Shown in pieces: positions 36,997 through 46,028 of a DNA stretch of 64,000 bases (its first letter is position 1; each line of letters opens with the position of its first letter). Source of the DNA: Micromonospora zamorensis. GTDB lineage: Bacteria > Actinomycetota > Actinomycetes > Mycobacteriales > Micromonosporaceae. The notes beneath the pieces were generated by a model. The model was not told where the DNA came from, made no database searches, and was given only the letters and a program-made list of their open reading frames with translations. The stretch spans positions 4,030,001 through 4,094,000 of the forward strand of contig NZ_LT607755.1 of assembly GCF_900090275.1 (NCBI RefSeq). Reading direction: 5' to 3'. A program made the position numbers and the translations under genes.

Positions 36997-39440
36997 CGCG
37001 CGTCGTGCGGGTGCTGAGGGCGGCCGCCGTCCCGATGGCGCTGATCGGGTTGACCGCGCTCGCCGGGGTGGTGCTGGGCCGGGTGTACGCGGGCGACCTG
37101 CTGACCCGGCTGGTCATCGGCGCGGCGGTCGGTTCGGTGCTGGTCAGTGTCGCCACCCGGCGGCTGCCGTCCTGGCTGGTGGCGCCGCTGTCGGTGGCCG
37201 CGATGGCCGGTTGGACGCTCTGGTCGCTGCGGCTGGCCGCCAACCACGCCGAGCTTCCTGGTGGCCTGTTGGAGGTCACCGCGGACGCCGCTCGCAACGG
37301 CATCCCCCGGCTACTCACCGCGATGATTCCGGTGGAGCCCGCACCGGACACCGTGCTGGTGCCCGTCGTCGCCGCCTGGCTGGCCGGGCTGGCCGGAGCG
37401 GAGGTGGCGCTGCGCGCCGGCCGGGTGCTGCTGGGTTACCTGCCGCCAGCGGGGCTCTACGCCGCCGCCCTCTACGCGGTCGGCCCGAACGCCGAACCGG
37501 CGGTCGGGGCGACGGTGGCGTTCGTCGCGGTCGCGGCGCTCGGCCTGGCGAGCCCGCCCAGCACGGCAACGGCCGGCGACGATCCCGCCGCCAGCCTGAC
37601 TCCCCGGGTACGCGCGGCGGTGCGGCTTCGGCTGGCCACCAGCGCGGCGCTCGGGGTGGCCCTGGTGGTCGGGTTGGTCGCGGTGCTCGGCCCGGTCGTC
37701 GCCGGTCAGGTCGACGGCCGACCGGTGGATCCGCGCCGGTACGTGGAGCCGCCGCAGGTGCAGACGCTCGACGAGAACCCGCTGATCCGGATCTCCGGCT
37801 GGGCGCTGCACCCGGAGCAGAAGCTCCTCGACGTGAGCACGGAACGCTCCGGCGCGCCGGTTCCGCCGTCCGACGACGCCTCGCCGGAGCCGGAGCCGGG
37901 CGCCTCCTCGGGGCCGGCGGACACCAGTGGCGGTGTGCGGATCCGGTTGGCGGTGCTCAGCGACTACGACGGGGTGACCTGGCGGGTCGGGGCGACGTAC
38001 CGCAACGCTGGCCGGATCCTGCCGGCTGCCACGCCACCCCGGGACAGCACTGTGGGAACGGTCCGTCAGCAGATCACCGTGGCAGAGCTGAGCGGTCGGC
38101 TGCTGCCCGCCGTCGCGACGCCTCAGGAGGTCAGTGGCGCACGGGTGGCGTACGACCCAGCGAGCGGGACACTGATCCGGCCGGAAGGGCTGACGCCGGG
38201 GCTGCGGTACGCGGTGACCTCTGCCGAGGAACACCCCGACTCGAACCTGTTGGCCACCGCCAACGTGCCCGCCGGCGATGAGGTGGCCCGTGTGCTGCGG
38301 GTCGCCGACGGGGTGCCCGACCCGATGCGCCGGCTGGCCGCGCAACTCGCCGAGGAGAACGGCGCGCCGTTCGCGCGGGCGTTGGCGATCGAGCAGTTCC
38401 TGGCCGAGCACTACCGGGTGGCGGCGGACGCGCCGAGCGGGCACGCGTACCCGAATCTGAGTTTCTTCCTCTTCGGGCCGCGTAACGGCGGCGGGCAGGA
38501 GGGCACCTCGGAGCAGTTCGCGGCGGCGTTCGCGGTGCTCGGTCGGCTCTCCGGCCTGCCGACCCGGGTGGTGGTGGGCTTCCGCGCCGGTGGGCAGGGG
38601 CCGGTGCTGGCCGGTGACGCGTACGCGTGGCCCGAGGTGCTCTTCGACGGGTTGGGGTGGGTGTCGTTCGACCCGCTGCCGCGTCCGAAGAGCGAGCCGA
38701 GGCCGGTCGAGGAGGATTTCCGGCCGACACCGGAGGATCCGCCACCGTCGGAGGCGCCGGCACCCACTGTGGAGCCGAGCGCCTCGCCGGAGCCGGTAGC
38801 CGCCCCGAACGGGCCGCCCAACTCTGGCCGGCCGTCCACAGTGGTGCTCCTGGGCGCCGGCAGCGGTGGCCTACTGCTGCTGGTGGGGGCGCTGCTGCTC
38901 ACCCTGCTGGCGATGCGCCGCTCGCTCACCCGTACCCGCCTCGTCCAGGGTGACCCCGGTCAACGCATCGCCGGCGCCTGGCGGGAGGTCACCGACGCGC
39001 TCCGGCTGGCCGGTCGACCGGTCGGCGACGACCTGGCCGCCACCGAGGTGGCCCGACACGCCCGCCAGGCCCTCGCCGAAGCCCGAGCAAGAGCGAGCGG
39101 AGGCAACGCGACCGACAGCGCCGCCACCGGCGAAGGCCCAACCGGCAAGGGCGCGACCGGAGGCGGCCCAACCCACAGCGGCATTACCGGGAGAACCGCA
39201 ACCGGCGAAGGCCCAACCGGCAGCGGCGACGAGCCGGCCGTCGACGAGCTGGCGGCGCTGCTCAATCGGGTGGGCTTCGCCCCCGACGCCGCGGCGGCCG
39301 ACCAGGCGGCCCGCGCCGCCGAAGTTGCCACGGCCTATGTCGCCAACCTGCGCTCCGCCCGCCCCTGGTGGCGCCGCCTGCTCTGGTCCATCCACCCGTC
39401 CCCCCTCCACCGAGCCCGCCAGTCCCGCCACCCCAACTAG
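36990..39440 (+). CDS. TgpA-type membrane protein with a degenerate transglutaminase domain
   Basis: About 816 residues from GTG at 36990 (a second GTG at 36993 gives the tighter GTGA overlap with DUF58). There are about six or seven N-terminal helices (DUF3488), an extracellular transglutaminase-like domain (~450-565), a Pro-rich linker, one helix (VVLLGAGSGGLLLLVGALLL) and a cytoplasmic DUF4129-like tail. In the catalytic region the usual Cys is Ser507 (GTSEQFAAAF). The usual His is Tyr545 (AGDAYAWPEV). The Asp is kept as D561 (VSFDPLP). Ordinary transglutaminase/protease activity is therefore unlikely. The cytoplasmic tail has six copies of T/A-G-x-G-P-T-type repeats. Confidence 0.88.
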   Translation: MVTRVVRVLRAAAVPMALIGLTALAGVVLGRVYAGDLLTRLVIGAAVGSVLVSVATRRLPSWLVAPLSVAAMAGWTLWSLRLAANHAELPGGLLEVTADAARNGIPRLLTAMIPVEPAPDTVLVPVVAAWLAGLAGAEVALRAGRVLLGYLPPAGLYAAALYAVGPNAEPAVGATVAFVAVAALGLASPPSTATAGDDPAASLTPRVRAAVRLRLATSAALGVALVVGLVAVLGPVVAGQVDGRPVDPRRYVEPPQVQTLDENPLIRISGWALHPEQKLLDVSTERSGAPVPPSDDASPEPEPGASSGPADTSGGVRIRLAVLSDYDGVTWRVGATYRNAGRILPAATPPRDSTVGTVRQQITVAELSGRLLPAVATPQEVSGARVAYDPASGTLIRPEGLTPGLRYAVTSAEEHPDSNLLATANVPAGDEVARVLRVADGVPDPMRRLAAQLAEENGAPFARALAIEQFLAEHYRVAADAPSGHAYPNLSFFLFGPRNGGGQEGTSEQFAAAFAVLGRLSGLPTRVVVGFRAGGQGPVLAGDAYAWPEVLFDGLGWVSFDPLPRPKSEPRPVEEDFRPTPEDPPPSEAPAPTVEPSASPEPVAAPNGPPNSGRPSTVVLLGAGSGGLLLLVGALLLTLLAMRRSLTRTRLVQGDPGQRIAGAWREVTDALRLAGRPVGDDLAATEVARHARQALAEARARASGGNATDSAATGEGPTGKGATGGGPTHSGITGRTATGEGPTGSGDEPAVDELAALLNRVGFAPDAAAADQAARAAEVATAYVANLRSARPWWRRLLWSIHPSPLHRARQSRHPN

Positions 39441-39485
39441 TCCCCCACCCCCACCCCCTCCCCCGGCCGGCCCCGGCCCCGGCCT

Positions 39486-39555
39486 CCCCCGGTGATCAAG
39501 AGGTTTGCGTCAGGTCAGGGCCCGCTCCTGACCGAAAGCTCTTGATCACCGGGGG
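39486..39555. terminator. Long palindromic element / bidirectional terminator
   Basis: Outer arms of 17 bp (39486-39502 and 39539-39555, core GGTGATCAAGAG) enclose an inner stem GGTCAGG / CCTGACC. It lies between the convergent TgpA-like gene and a minus-strand membrane protein. Such GTGATCAAGAG-type palindromes look like a dispersed intergenic element. The stop codon of the minus gene lies inside the left arm. Confidence 0.65.
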
Positions 39556-40074
39556 TGGGTTGGGGGATCGGCGCAGGGCGCGGCGGCCGTAGTCGACGGC
39601 CACGGCGATGGCGAGGGGACCCCAGGCGACCAGCGGGGCGTAGTACCGCAGCACCTCCCAGCCCGGAGCCGGATGTGCCGGTTCGCCGCGCCCTATCCCC
39701 ACCCAGCCGCGGTCCACGACATGGAACATGCTGTTCAGCAACAGATACAGGCAGATGGCGACGAGCAGCGAGCCGCCGACCAGCGCGACGAGCACGACCG
39801 GGCGGGCCGGGATCGAACGCCTCCCGAGCAGCGGCACCCAGTGCGGCACCTGTTGCCCCCAGCGGTACACCAGCCCGAGTGTCGACAGGGCCAACCCCAT
39901 CGACAGGACGGACAGGAAGACCATGTACCAGGTGGTGGCCGAATCGTCGGTGAACACGAGGGACAGTCGCCAGATCGCCGACGGCAGGACGCAGAGCGGG
40001 ACGGCGTAGGCGGCAAGGACCGCCCAGGGTGAGGGGGCGGCAGCCCATTCAGGGCCAGGGTCAGCATGCTTCAT
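39496..40074 (-). CDS. Four-helix membrane protein of unknown function
   Basis: 192 residues, ATG with GGAGCG five bases upstream. Four hydrophobic segments are seen: WAVLAAYAVPLCVLPSAIW, MVFLSVLSMGLALSTLGLVY, VVLVALVGGSLLVAICLYLL and YYAPLVAWGPLAIAVAVDYG. The last ~18 codons (VIKSFRSGAGPDLTQTS) are encoded by the palindromic element and are probably not ancestral. No family recognised. Divergent from the methyltransferase across 352 bp (40075-40426) in which I see no gene or clear signal. Confidence 0.75.
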   Translation of the reverse strand: MKHADPGPEWAAAPSPWAVLAAYAVPLCVLPSAIWRLSLVFTDDSATTWYMVFLSVLSMGLALSTLGLVYRWGQQVPHWVPLLGRRSIPARPVVLVALVGGSLLVAICLYLLLNSMFHVVDRGWVGIGRGEPAHPAPGWEVLRYYAPLVAWGPLAIAVAVDYGRRALRRSPNPPPVIKSFRSGAGPDLTQTS

Positions 40075-40426
40075 GAGCGCTCCGATCGTCGAAGGTCGAG
40101 GTCGTCGAGGCGTGAGCCATGGTTGGTCCGGCCGGCGACTCACGCCGAACGGCTGGCCGTCGCACCGACGACGCAGGCCGCCGCCCACCGTCTGGTCGGG
40201 TCGGCCGCCCCGGCGGTCGTCACTCCGTGCTCGTGGCCGTACCGGCCCCCGCGAAAACCGGAACCTGACGACCAGCCACTGACATCCATGAACCGATGAT
40301 CGGTGGCGATGGACGCACTCCTCTTCCCCGGCGGAGGTGAATGCGCTCCCGCAGCCGGGGGATGAACCATGGCGCTGGAGCCGAAACCCGCTGGCGGTTC
40401 GTCCACGCAACGATGAGCATCAGGGG

Positions 40427-41230
40427 GTGGACCAGCACACGAGCGAGATCGTCGACTACTACACCCTGCGCTACCGCGAGGACCAGCGGCTGTCCGCCCG
40501 CCCGCAGGCACGACTGGAGTGGACCCGCACGATGCAGCTCCTGCGGGACCTCCTGCCCGGCCCGGGTGCCCGTGTCCTCGACATCGGTGGGGGCACCGGC
40601 GAGTACGCGAGGGCCCTCGCCGTCGACGGCTACGAGGTCCGCCTCGTCGACCTCGTGCCGAGCCACGTGGAGCAGGCGCGCAGTGGGCAGCCTCCCGTCG
40701 AGGCGCGGGTCGCCGACGCGCGTGCGCTCCCCGACGCCGACGGCGGATACGACGTGGCGCTGCTCCTGGGGCCCCTCTACCACCTGGTGCGCCGCGCCGA
40801 CCGGCTACGGGCGCTGCGGGAGGCCGTCCGGGTCACGCGTCCCGGTGGTCACGTCGTGGCCGCTGTCATCTCCCGTTTCGCCGGCCCGCTGGACTTCGCC
40901 GCCACCGGACGCCTGGACGAGCGACTGCTCGACGAGGCCAGGGCCCTGCTGACCGACGGCACCAACGATCCACGGATCGGCTTCACCCATGCCTACTTCC
41001 ACCGGGTCGAGGAGATCACCGACGAGTGCGCGGCGGCGGGGCTCACCGATGTCGTCGTACACGGGGTGGAGGGCCCGGCGTGGCCGGCCGCGGAGGCGGC
41101 GGCCGGCGGGCCGGCACAGGACGCGGTCTTCGCCGCAGCGTTGGATCTGGCCCGGCTCTACAGCACCGAGCCGACGCTGCTCGGATCGAGCGCGCACCTC
41201 CTGGCCGCCGGACGCGTCCCACCGCGCTGA
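40427..41230 (+). CDS. Class I SAM-dependent methyltransferase
   Basis: 267 residues from a GTG; the ribosome site is unclear. The Rossmann motif I is VLDIGGGTGEYARALA, followed by the acidic end of strand 2 (VRLVDLVP), motif III-like DVALLLGPLYHLV and the post-I region RVTRPGGHVVAAVIS. The LLGPLYHL stretch is typical of a small actinobacterial methyltransferase subfamily. Substrate unknown. Confidence 0.9.
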   Translation: MDQHTSEIVDYYTLRYREDQRLSARPQARLEWTRTMQLLRDLLPGPGARVLDIGGGTGEYARALAVDGYEVRLVDLVPSHVEQARSGQPPVEARVADARALPDADGGYDVALLLGPLYHLVRRADRLRALREAVRVTRPGGHVVAAVISRFAGPLDFAATGRLDERLLDEARALLTDGTNDPRIGFTHAYFHRVEEITDECAAAGLTDVVVHGVEGPAWPAAEAAAGGPAQDAVFAAALDLARLYSTEPTLLGSSAHLLAAGRVPPR

Positions 41231-41231
41231 C

Positions 41232-41279
41232 GGCGGCCAAGCCGTCAGGCGGCCAAGCCGTCAGGCGGCCAAGCCGTCA
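41232..41279. repeat. Three perfect 16-bp tandem repeats
   Basis: The unit GGCGGCCAAGCCGTCA occurs three times without change, followed by a degenerate half copy running into the end of the SDR gene. It fills the gap between the convergent methyltransferase and SDR genes. A replication-slippage microsatellite is the simplest reading. Confidence 0.9.
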
Positions 41280-41284
41280 AGCCT

Positions 41285-42076
41285 TCAGGCCGTCAGGCGG
41301 CGGATGAGTTTGCGCATACCGGCCTGCCAACCGTCCGGGTCCTCGGCGCGGCGGCGGGCATAGTCGGCGACCTCCGGGTGCGGCAGGATCAGGAAACGTT
41401 CCTCGGCCAACCCGGCGATGGCCGCGTCGGCGACCTGGTCCGGGGTGAGCACCGCACCGGACGCGGCGATCACCCGGGCGCCGAGGTGGCCCTCGACGAT
41501 CCCTCCGGCGAGCATCGGGGTGTCCACGCCCTGCGGGCAGAGCGCGCTGACCCGGATGCCGCGGTCCCGGTAGGTGATGGCCAGCCACTCCGCGAACCCC
41601 ACCGAGGCGTGCTTCGTCGCGGTGTACGCGGCGTCGCCCACCGCCGTCAGCACGCCCGCCGCCGAGCAGGTGTGCATCAGATGCCCACCGCCCCGGGCGA
41701 GCATCCCGGGCAGCACCGCACGGGCCGAGTAGACGTGGGCGAGCACGTTGACCCGCCACGCCCGGTCCCAGCCTGCGTCGTCGACCTCCACTCCCCCGCC
41801 GGTGGTCACCCCCGCGTTGGCGCAGAACAGGTCGATCCGGCCGTAGCGCTCCTCGGTGTCGGCGACCAGCTCGCGTACCTGCTCCTCGTCGGTGACGTCG
41901 AGGGCGATGGGATGCGCGATCGGGCCGATGGCGTCGGCCACCGCGTCCGCCGCGTCGGCGTCCAGGTCGGCGACCACCACGGCGGCGGCCCCCTCCGCGG
42001 CGAAGCGGCGCGACAGCGCGGCCCCGATGCCGCCGGCGCCACCGGTGACCACCACGATCCGGTCGGTGAGGTTCAC
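41285..42076 (-). CDS. Short-chain dehydrogenase/reductase
   Basis: 263 residues, GTG overlapping the upstream stop by 4 bases. The NAD(P)-binding motif is VVTGGAGGIGAAL, with D in strand-2 VVVADLDAD (suggesting NAD(H) preference), the NAG motif in FCANAGVTT, the catalytic Ser in MHTCSAAGVL, and YTATKHA as YxxxK. All catalytic residues are intact. It is translationally coupled to an F420-type luciferase-like oxidoreductase, suggesting a shared redox pathway. Confidence 0.94.
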   Translation of the reverse strand: MNLTDRIVVVTGGAGGIGAALSRRFAAEGAAAVVVADLDADAADAVADAIGPIAHPIALDVTDEEQVRELVADTEERYGRIDLFCANAGVTTGGGVEVDDAGWDRAWRVNVLAHVYSARAVLPGMLARGGGHLMHTCSAAGVLTAVGDAAYTATKHASVGFAEWLAITYRDRGIRVSALCPQGVDTPMLAGGIVEGHLGARVIAASGAVLTPDQVADAAIAGLAEERFLILPHPEVADYARRRAEDPDGWQAGMRKLIRRLTA

Positions 42077-43074
42077 GCGGACGCTCCTACAGGGTCGGTG
42101 CCCAGCTGGGCGATGAGGGTGGTCAGCGCGCTCGCGCCGCCGGCGGTCACCTCGGGGGTGGGCAGCAGCGCGAAGATCGGTACGTCCACGCCCGCGTCGG
42201 CGTAGCGGCGCACCTGGGCGCGGCAGCGCTCCGGCGAGCCGTGCAGCACCAGGGCGTCGACCACGTCGTCCGGCACCGCCGCGCTGGCGCCACGCCGGTC
42301 ACCGGCGGCCCAGGCCTCCCACATCGGCGCGAGCGCCTCGTCGCGGCCGAGCCAGCGGTGGAACTCGGCGTACGCGGGAACGGTCAGGTAGCTGGTGATC
42401 AGCCGGCGGCCCAGCGCGCGGGCGTACGTGGCGTCCTCGGTGGGGCAGACGAAGATCCGGGCGGCGACCTCGAAGCCGGGACGCCGCTCGCCCAGCTCGG
42501 CGAGGGCACGCGGCACGTCGTCGGCGCTGAGCCAGTTGAGGATGACCCCGTCGGCCTCCGCGCCGGCCAGCCGCAGCATCCCCGGGCGCAGCGCGGCGAG
42601 CAGGATCGGCGGCGGCACGGCAGGCGGTCGTTCCAGCGTGAACCGGCGCACGGTGAACGTCTCGTAGACCTCGTCGACGGTCTCGCCGCGCAGCGCGGCG
42701 CGCAGGAAACGCAGAACGTCGCGGGTGCGCCGGAACGGCTCGTCGAACCGCACCGCGTTCCAGTCCCGTACGAGCACCGGCGAGGACGCGCCGATGCCGA
42801 GCGAGAACCGACCCGGCGCGGCCTCGGCCAACGCCGCCGCGCTCATCGCCAGCAGCCCGGGGCCCCGGGTGAAGACCGGCGTGATGGCGGTGCCGAGCCG
42901 CAGCCGAGGTTGCCAGGCGGCGGCGAGGGCAAGCGGGGTGAACGCGTCGGCCCCGGCGACCTCGGACGACCAGACGTCGGTGAACCCGGCCCGGTCGAGC
43001 GTCGCGTAGACCGCAGCGTGGTCGGCCAGCGGAATGCCGCCCAGCGGCACCGTCATGCCCCATCGATTCGTCAC
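42073..43074 (-). CDS. LLM-class (luciferase-like, probably F420-dependent) oxidoreductase
   Basis: 333 residues; the GTG at 43074 gives the usual family opening MTNRWGMTVPLGGIPLADHA. A TIM barrel of the bacterial luciferase family follows (FTDVWSSEVAGADAFTPLAL, LRLGTAITPVFTRGPGLLAM, FSLGIGASSPVLVRDWNAV). In actinobacteria this subfamily mostly uses coenzyme F420. It is the first gene of a two-gene operon with the SDR. Substrate unknown. Confidence 0.92.
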   Translation of the reverse strand: MTNRWGMTVPLGGIPLADHAAVYATLDRAGFTDVWSSEVAGADAFTPLALAAAWQPRLRLGTAITPVFTRGPGLLAMSAAALAEAAPGRFSLGIGASSPVLVRDWNAVRFDEPFRRTRDVLRFLRAALRGETVDEVYETFTVRRFTLERPPAVPPPILLAALRPGMLRLAGAEADGVILNWLSADDVPRALAELGERRPGFEVAARIFVCPTEDATYARALGRRLITSYLTVPAYAEFHRWLGRDEALAPMWEAWAAGDRRGASAAVPDDVVDALVLHGSPERCRAQVRRYADAGVDVPIFALLPTPEVTAGGASALTTLIAQLGTDPVGASA

Positions 43075-43210
43075 CGGTCGATCGTGCCCGTTGACGGGGC
43101 ATGCGAGCAAGATCCCCGTACTGGGCAGAATCGCCGGTTCCCGGCCGTGCCCACTGCCGATGGTGCTACGACTTCGAGGTGGACCGAACCAACGGCGCAG
43201 GCCGCTGACC

Positions 43211-44431
43211 ATGGGTTCCAGGGCAGCGGGACGCCTGGAGCCGGTCCCTGCGGCGACCAATCCCGGCCGGGCCACCTTCCTGGAACTCTTCTTCGACCTG
43301 GTGTACGTCTTCGCACTCACCCGGATCTCGGCACGCGCGTTCGAGGACCTGACCCAGGATCCGGGTCGGGAGCACGGCTGGGGCACGGTCACCGGCGGCG
43401 GCAAGACACTGCTGTTGCTTCTCGCGCTCTGGGCGGTCTGGCAGGGCACCGCGTGGACGACCAGCCGCTACGACCCGTACAAGGTGCCCCTGCAGACCGT
43501 GGTGATCACCGCGTTGGTGTGCAGCATGGTGATGGGGGTGGCGATTCCCCGGGCGTTCAGCGAGACGGCGCTGATGTTCGCGGTGGCGTACGTGATCGCG
43601 CAGGTGACCCGGCCGTTGATCCTGTCGATCGCGTTGGGAGCGCACCCGTACCGCCGCTTGAAGGTGCGCATGGCGGTCGTGTTCGCGTTCAGCGGGGTCT
43701 TCTGGATCGGTGGTGCGATGTTGACCACCAACGCGCAGGTGGTGCTCTGGTCGGCGGCGCTCGTCATCGAGTACCTGGCCGCCCGCTGTGGCTGGCCGGT
43801 GCCGGGGCTGGGCCGCTCGACGGTCTCCAAGTGGGAGATCGCCGGGGAACACCTGGCCGAGCGGTACCAGCAGTTCTTCCTCGTCGCGCTGGGCGAGACC
43901 ATCCTGGTGGCGGGTTTCGCGTACAGCGCGGGGTCGTACGAGGCGGGACACGTGTGGGCGTTCGCACTGGCGCTGGCGACCTCGATCCTGCTGTGGCGGA
44001 TCTACGTCCAGCGGGCGGGGCGGATCCTGGGCGAGGCGGTGGTGAAGTCCCGGCACCCCGCCAACATCGGCCGCTCGGCGGCCGACACCCACCTGGTGAT
44101 GGTGATCGGTCTCGCCGCCACCGCGATCGGCTACGAGCTGATCATCGAGCATCCGTTGGAGCGGATCCCGGGAGCGTGGCTGGCCATGGTGCTCGGTGGG
44201 CCGGCGCTGTTCCTGGCCGGCCGGGCCCGCCTGGAGTACGAGGTGTTCGGGCGGGTCTCCCCGTCCCGGTGGATCGCCCTCACCGTGCTGGTGGCGGCGT
44301 CGGTGCCTCTGCTGCACCTGCCCGGTGTGATCGCCACGGCGGTCGGGGTGGTGGTGTTGACGACGGTCGCGGTGATCGACGCCCGCCGGGCACGAGGCGC
44401 CCCGCCGGAGGCCGCCGCACCACCGTTCTGA
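43211..44431 (+). CDS. Low-temperature-requirement A (LtrA) family membrane protein
   Basis: 406 residues from ATG at 43211; an in-frame ATG at 43160 would add 17 residues and cannot be excluded. The family signature FLELFFDLVYVFALTRIS is near the N-terminus. About ten membrane helices follow, and the central FFLVALGETILVAGFAYS motif is diagnostic. Function of LtrA proteins is not established despite the name. Confidence 0.92.
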   Translation: MGSRAAGRLEPVPAATNPGRATFLELFFDLVYVFALTRISARAFEDLTQDPGREHGWGTVTGGGKTLLLLLALWAVWQGTAWTTSRYDPYKVPLQTVVITALVCSMVMGVAIPRAFSETALMFAVAYVIAQVTRPLILSIALGAHPYRRLKVRMAVVFAFSGVFWIGGAMLTTNAQVVLWSAALVIEYLAARCGWPVPGLGRSTVSKWEIAGEHLAERYQQFFLVALGETILVAGFAYSAGSYEAGHVWAFALALATSILLWRIYVQRAGRILGEAVVKSRHPANIGRSAADTHLVMVIGLAATAIGYELIIEHPLERIPGAWLAMVLGGPALFLAGRARLEYEVFGRVSPSRWIALTVLVAASVPLLHLPGVIATAVGVVVLTTVAVIDARRARGAPPEAAAPPF

Positions 44432-44482
44432 CCCATCGACACACGGGGATGTCAAGCCGCCGAGGCCGGATAGTCTCGGCGG

Positions 44483-45346
44483 GTGACCTTCTCGCTCGTC
44501 GCCCGTTCCGCCGACGGCCGCCTGCACGGCGTCGCCGTCGCCAGCAAGTTCCTCGCCGCCGGGGCGCTGGTGCCGGCCGCCGCCGCCGAGGTCGGCGCAC
44601 TGGCCACCCAGGCGCACGTCAACCTGGCGTACCGCCCGCAGGGCCTCACCCTGCTGCGTACCGGTGTGGCCGCCGCCGACGTGGTGGCCGGGCTGGTCGC
44701 CGCCGACCCGGAGCGGGAGCACCGCCAGCTCGGCGTCGTGGGGGCCAGCGGTGCGGGCGCGAGTTGGACCGGGCCGGCCTGCCATCCGTGGGCCGGCGGG
44801 CGCACCGGCGACGGCTGGGCTGCACAGGGCAACGTGCTCACCGGCCCGGAGGTCGTCGACGCGCTCGGCGACGCCTGGCTGGCCGGGTCGACGCTGCCGT
44901 TCGCCGAGCGGCTGGTGGCCGCGTTGCGGGCCGGCGACCAGGCCGGCGGCGACCGGCGGGGCAGGCAGAGCGCCGGCCTGCTGGTGGTCGAGCGAGGCGG
45001 CGGGTACGGCGGCACCAGCGACGTGGTGGTCGACCTTCGCGTGGACGACCACCCTGATCCGGTCACCGAGCTGGGTCGACTACTCGCCGTGCACACCATG
45101 CTGTTCAGCCGTCCGGACCCGGCCACCCTCCTCGACCTCAGCGGCGCGGTGGCCGAGGAGGTGGCGGCGTTGCTCACGGCGCTGGGCCACCCGGTGACCG
45201 ACGACGGGACGGAGGCGGCGTTGATCTCCTGGGCGGGGCTGGAGAACCTGGAGGAGCGGCTGGTGCCGGGGCGGATCGACCCGGTCGTCCTGACGCACCT
45301 GCGCGGCGTCGCCCCGCACGTCCCCGCGCCCCGCTCCGCGAGCTGA
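44483..45346 (+). CDS. DUF1028 family (Ntn-hydrolase-like) protein
   Basis: 287 residues from a GTG. The N-terminal FSLVARSADGRLHGVAVASK, then TQAHVNLAYRPQGL and the GWAAQGNVLTGPEVVDAL block define DUF1028. A putative peptidoglycan-like or immunoglobulin tail common in the family is replaced by a helical C-terminus (DPVTELGRLLAVHTMLF). Predicted hydrolase of unknown substrate. Confidence 0.9.
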   Translation: MTFSLVARSADGRLHGVAVASKFLAAGALVPAAAAEVGALATQAHVNLAYRPQGLTLLRTGVAAADVVAGLVAADPEREHRQLGVVGASGAGASWTGPACHPWAGGRTGDGWAAQGNVLTGPEVVDALGDAWLAGSTLPFAERLVAALRAGDQAGGDRRGRQSAGLLVVERGGGYGGTSDVVVDLRVDDHPDPVTELGRLLAVHTMLFSRPDPATLLDLSGAVAEEVAALLTALGHPVTDDGTEAALISWAGLENLEERLVPGRIDPVVLTHLRGVAPHVPAPRSAS

Positions 45347-45351
45347 CCGGG

Positions 45352-46020
45352 TCAGCGACCGAAGGCGAGCCAGCGGAAGCCTGCCGCGTCGACCGCGGCC
45401 CGTTCCGGTGCGGTCAGCGCCACCCGGCCGGTGGTCTTGCGGATCAGGGTCAACCGGTCCCAACCCAGTTCGGCCGGCACCGGGCGTCCGCCGGTGAGCA
45501 GGTCGGCGATCACCGCGGCTGCCGGCGGGGTGAGCCACGGCGGCCGGCCCAGCGCCGCGGCCAGGTCCAGACCGTGCACGCCCACCTCGACGACCCGGGT
45601 CCGTAGGAACTCGGTGAGACGCATCGCGTCGCCGTGGCGGGTTCGCACCACCCGGTCGGGCGGTGCGGCGGCGACCGCCGCGTCGGTGGCCCGCCAGGCT
45701 CGGTCGAACGCGCTCGCCAGCCCCGCGCGGTCCACCTGCGCGGCGTCGCGCCGCCCGCCGTCGATCCGGTCGGCGTCCACCTGCGGGGTGAACTTCGCCC
45801 CACCGAAGTAGCCGGCGGCGTCCACCTCGGCGCGCGGCGGGGCCGGTGCGGCGAGCATGCCGGTCAGCCGGCCGACGCCGGTGTGTACGTGCGCGATCAG
45901 TTCCCGGACGGTCCACGGCGGGCAGTCGGTGGGACGGCCGAGGTCGGCGTCGACCAGCTCGGCCAGGATCTCGGTGAGCCGCGCGCACTCGACGGAGAAC
46001 GCCGCGCGAACCGGTTCCAC
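45352..46020 (-). CDS. Maleylpyruvate isomerase N-terminal / DinB-like mycothiol-dependent family protein
   Basis: 222 residues from GTG at 46020. The four-helix metal-binding bundle begins FSVECARLTEILAELVDADL. Probable ligands are the His in ELIAHVHTG and the late VVEVGVHGLDLA motif. The central PPWTVRELIAHV segment is characteristic. Family members are thiol transferases/isomerases using mycothiol. It lies 8 bp downstream of the PAP2 gene and converges on DUF1028. Confidence 0.88.
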   Translation of the reverse strand: MEPVRAAFSVECARLTEILAELVDADLGRPTDCPPWTVRELIAHVHTGVGRLTGMLAAPAPPRAEVDAAGYFGGAKFTPQVDADRIDGGRRDAAQVDRAGLASAFDRAWRATDAAVAAAPPDRVVRTRHGDAMRLTEFLRTRVVEVGVHGLDLAAALGRPPWLTPPAAAVIADLLTGGRPVPAELGWDRLTLIRKTTGRVALTAPERAAVDAAGFRWLAFGR

Positions 46021-46028
46021 CGGCCGGC

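Noticed and set aside
36975..39440. Active transglutaminase call for the TgpA-like protein
   Set aside because: The catalytic Cys and His are replaced by Ser507 and Tyr545, so only a fold-level assignment is made.
43166..45052. Long minus-strand frame opposite LtrA and DUF1028
   Set aside because: His/Arg/Gln-rich shadow; the plus-strand proteins carry family signatures.
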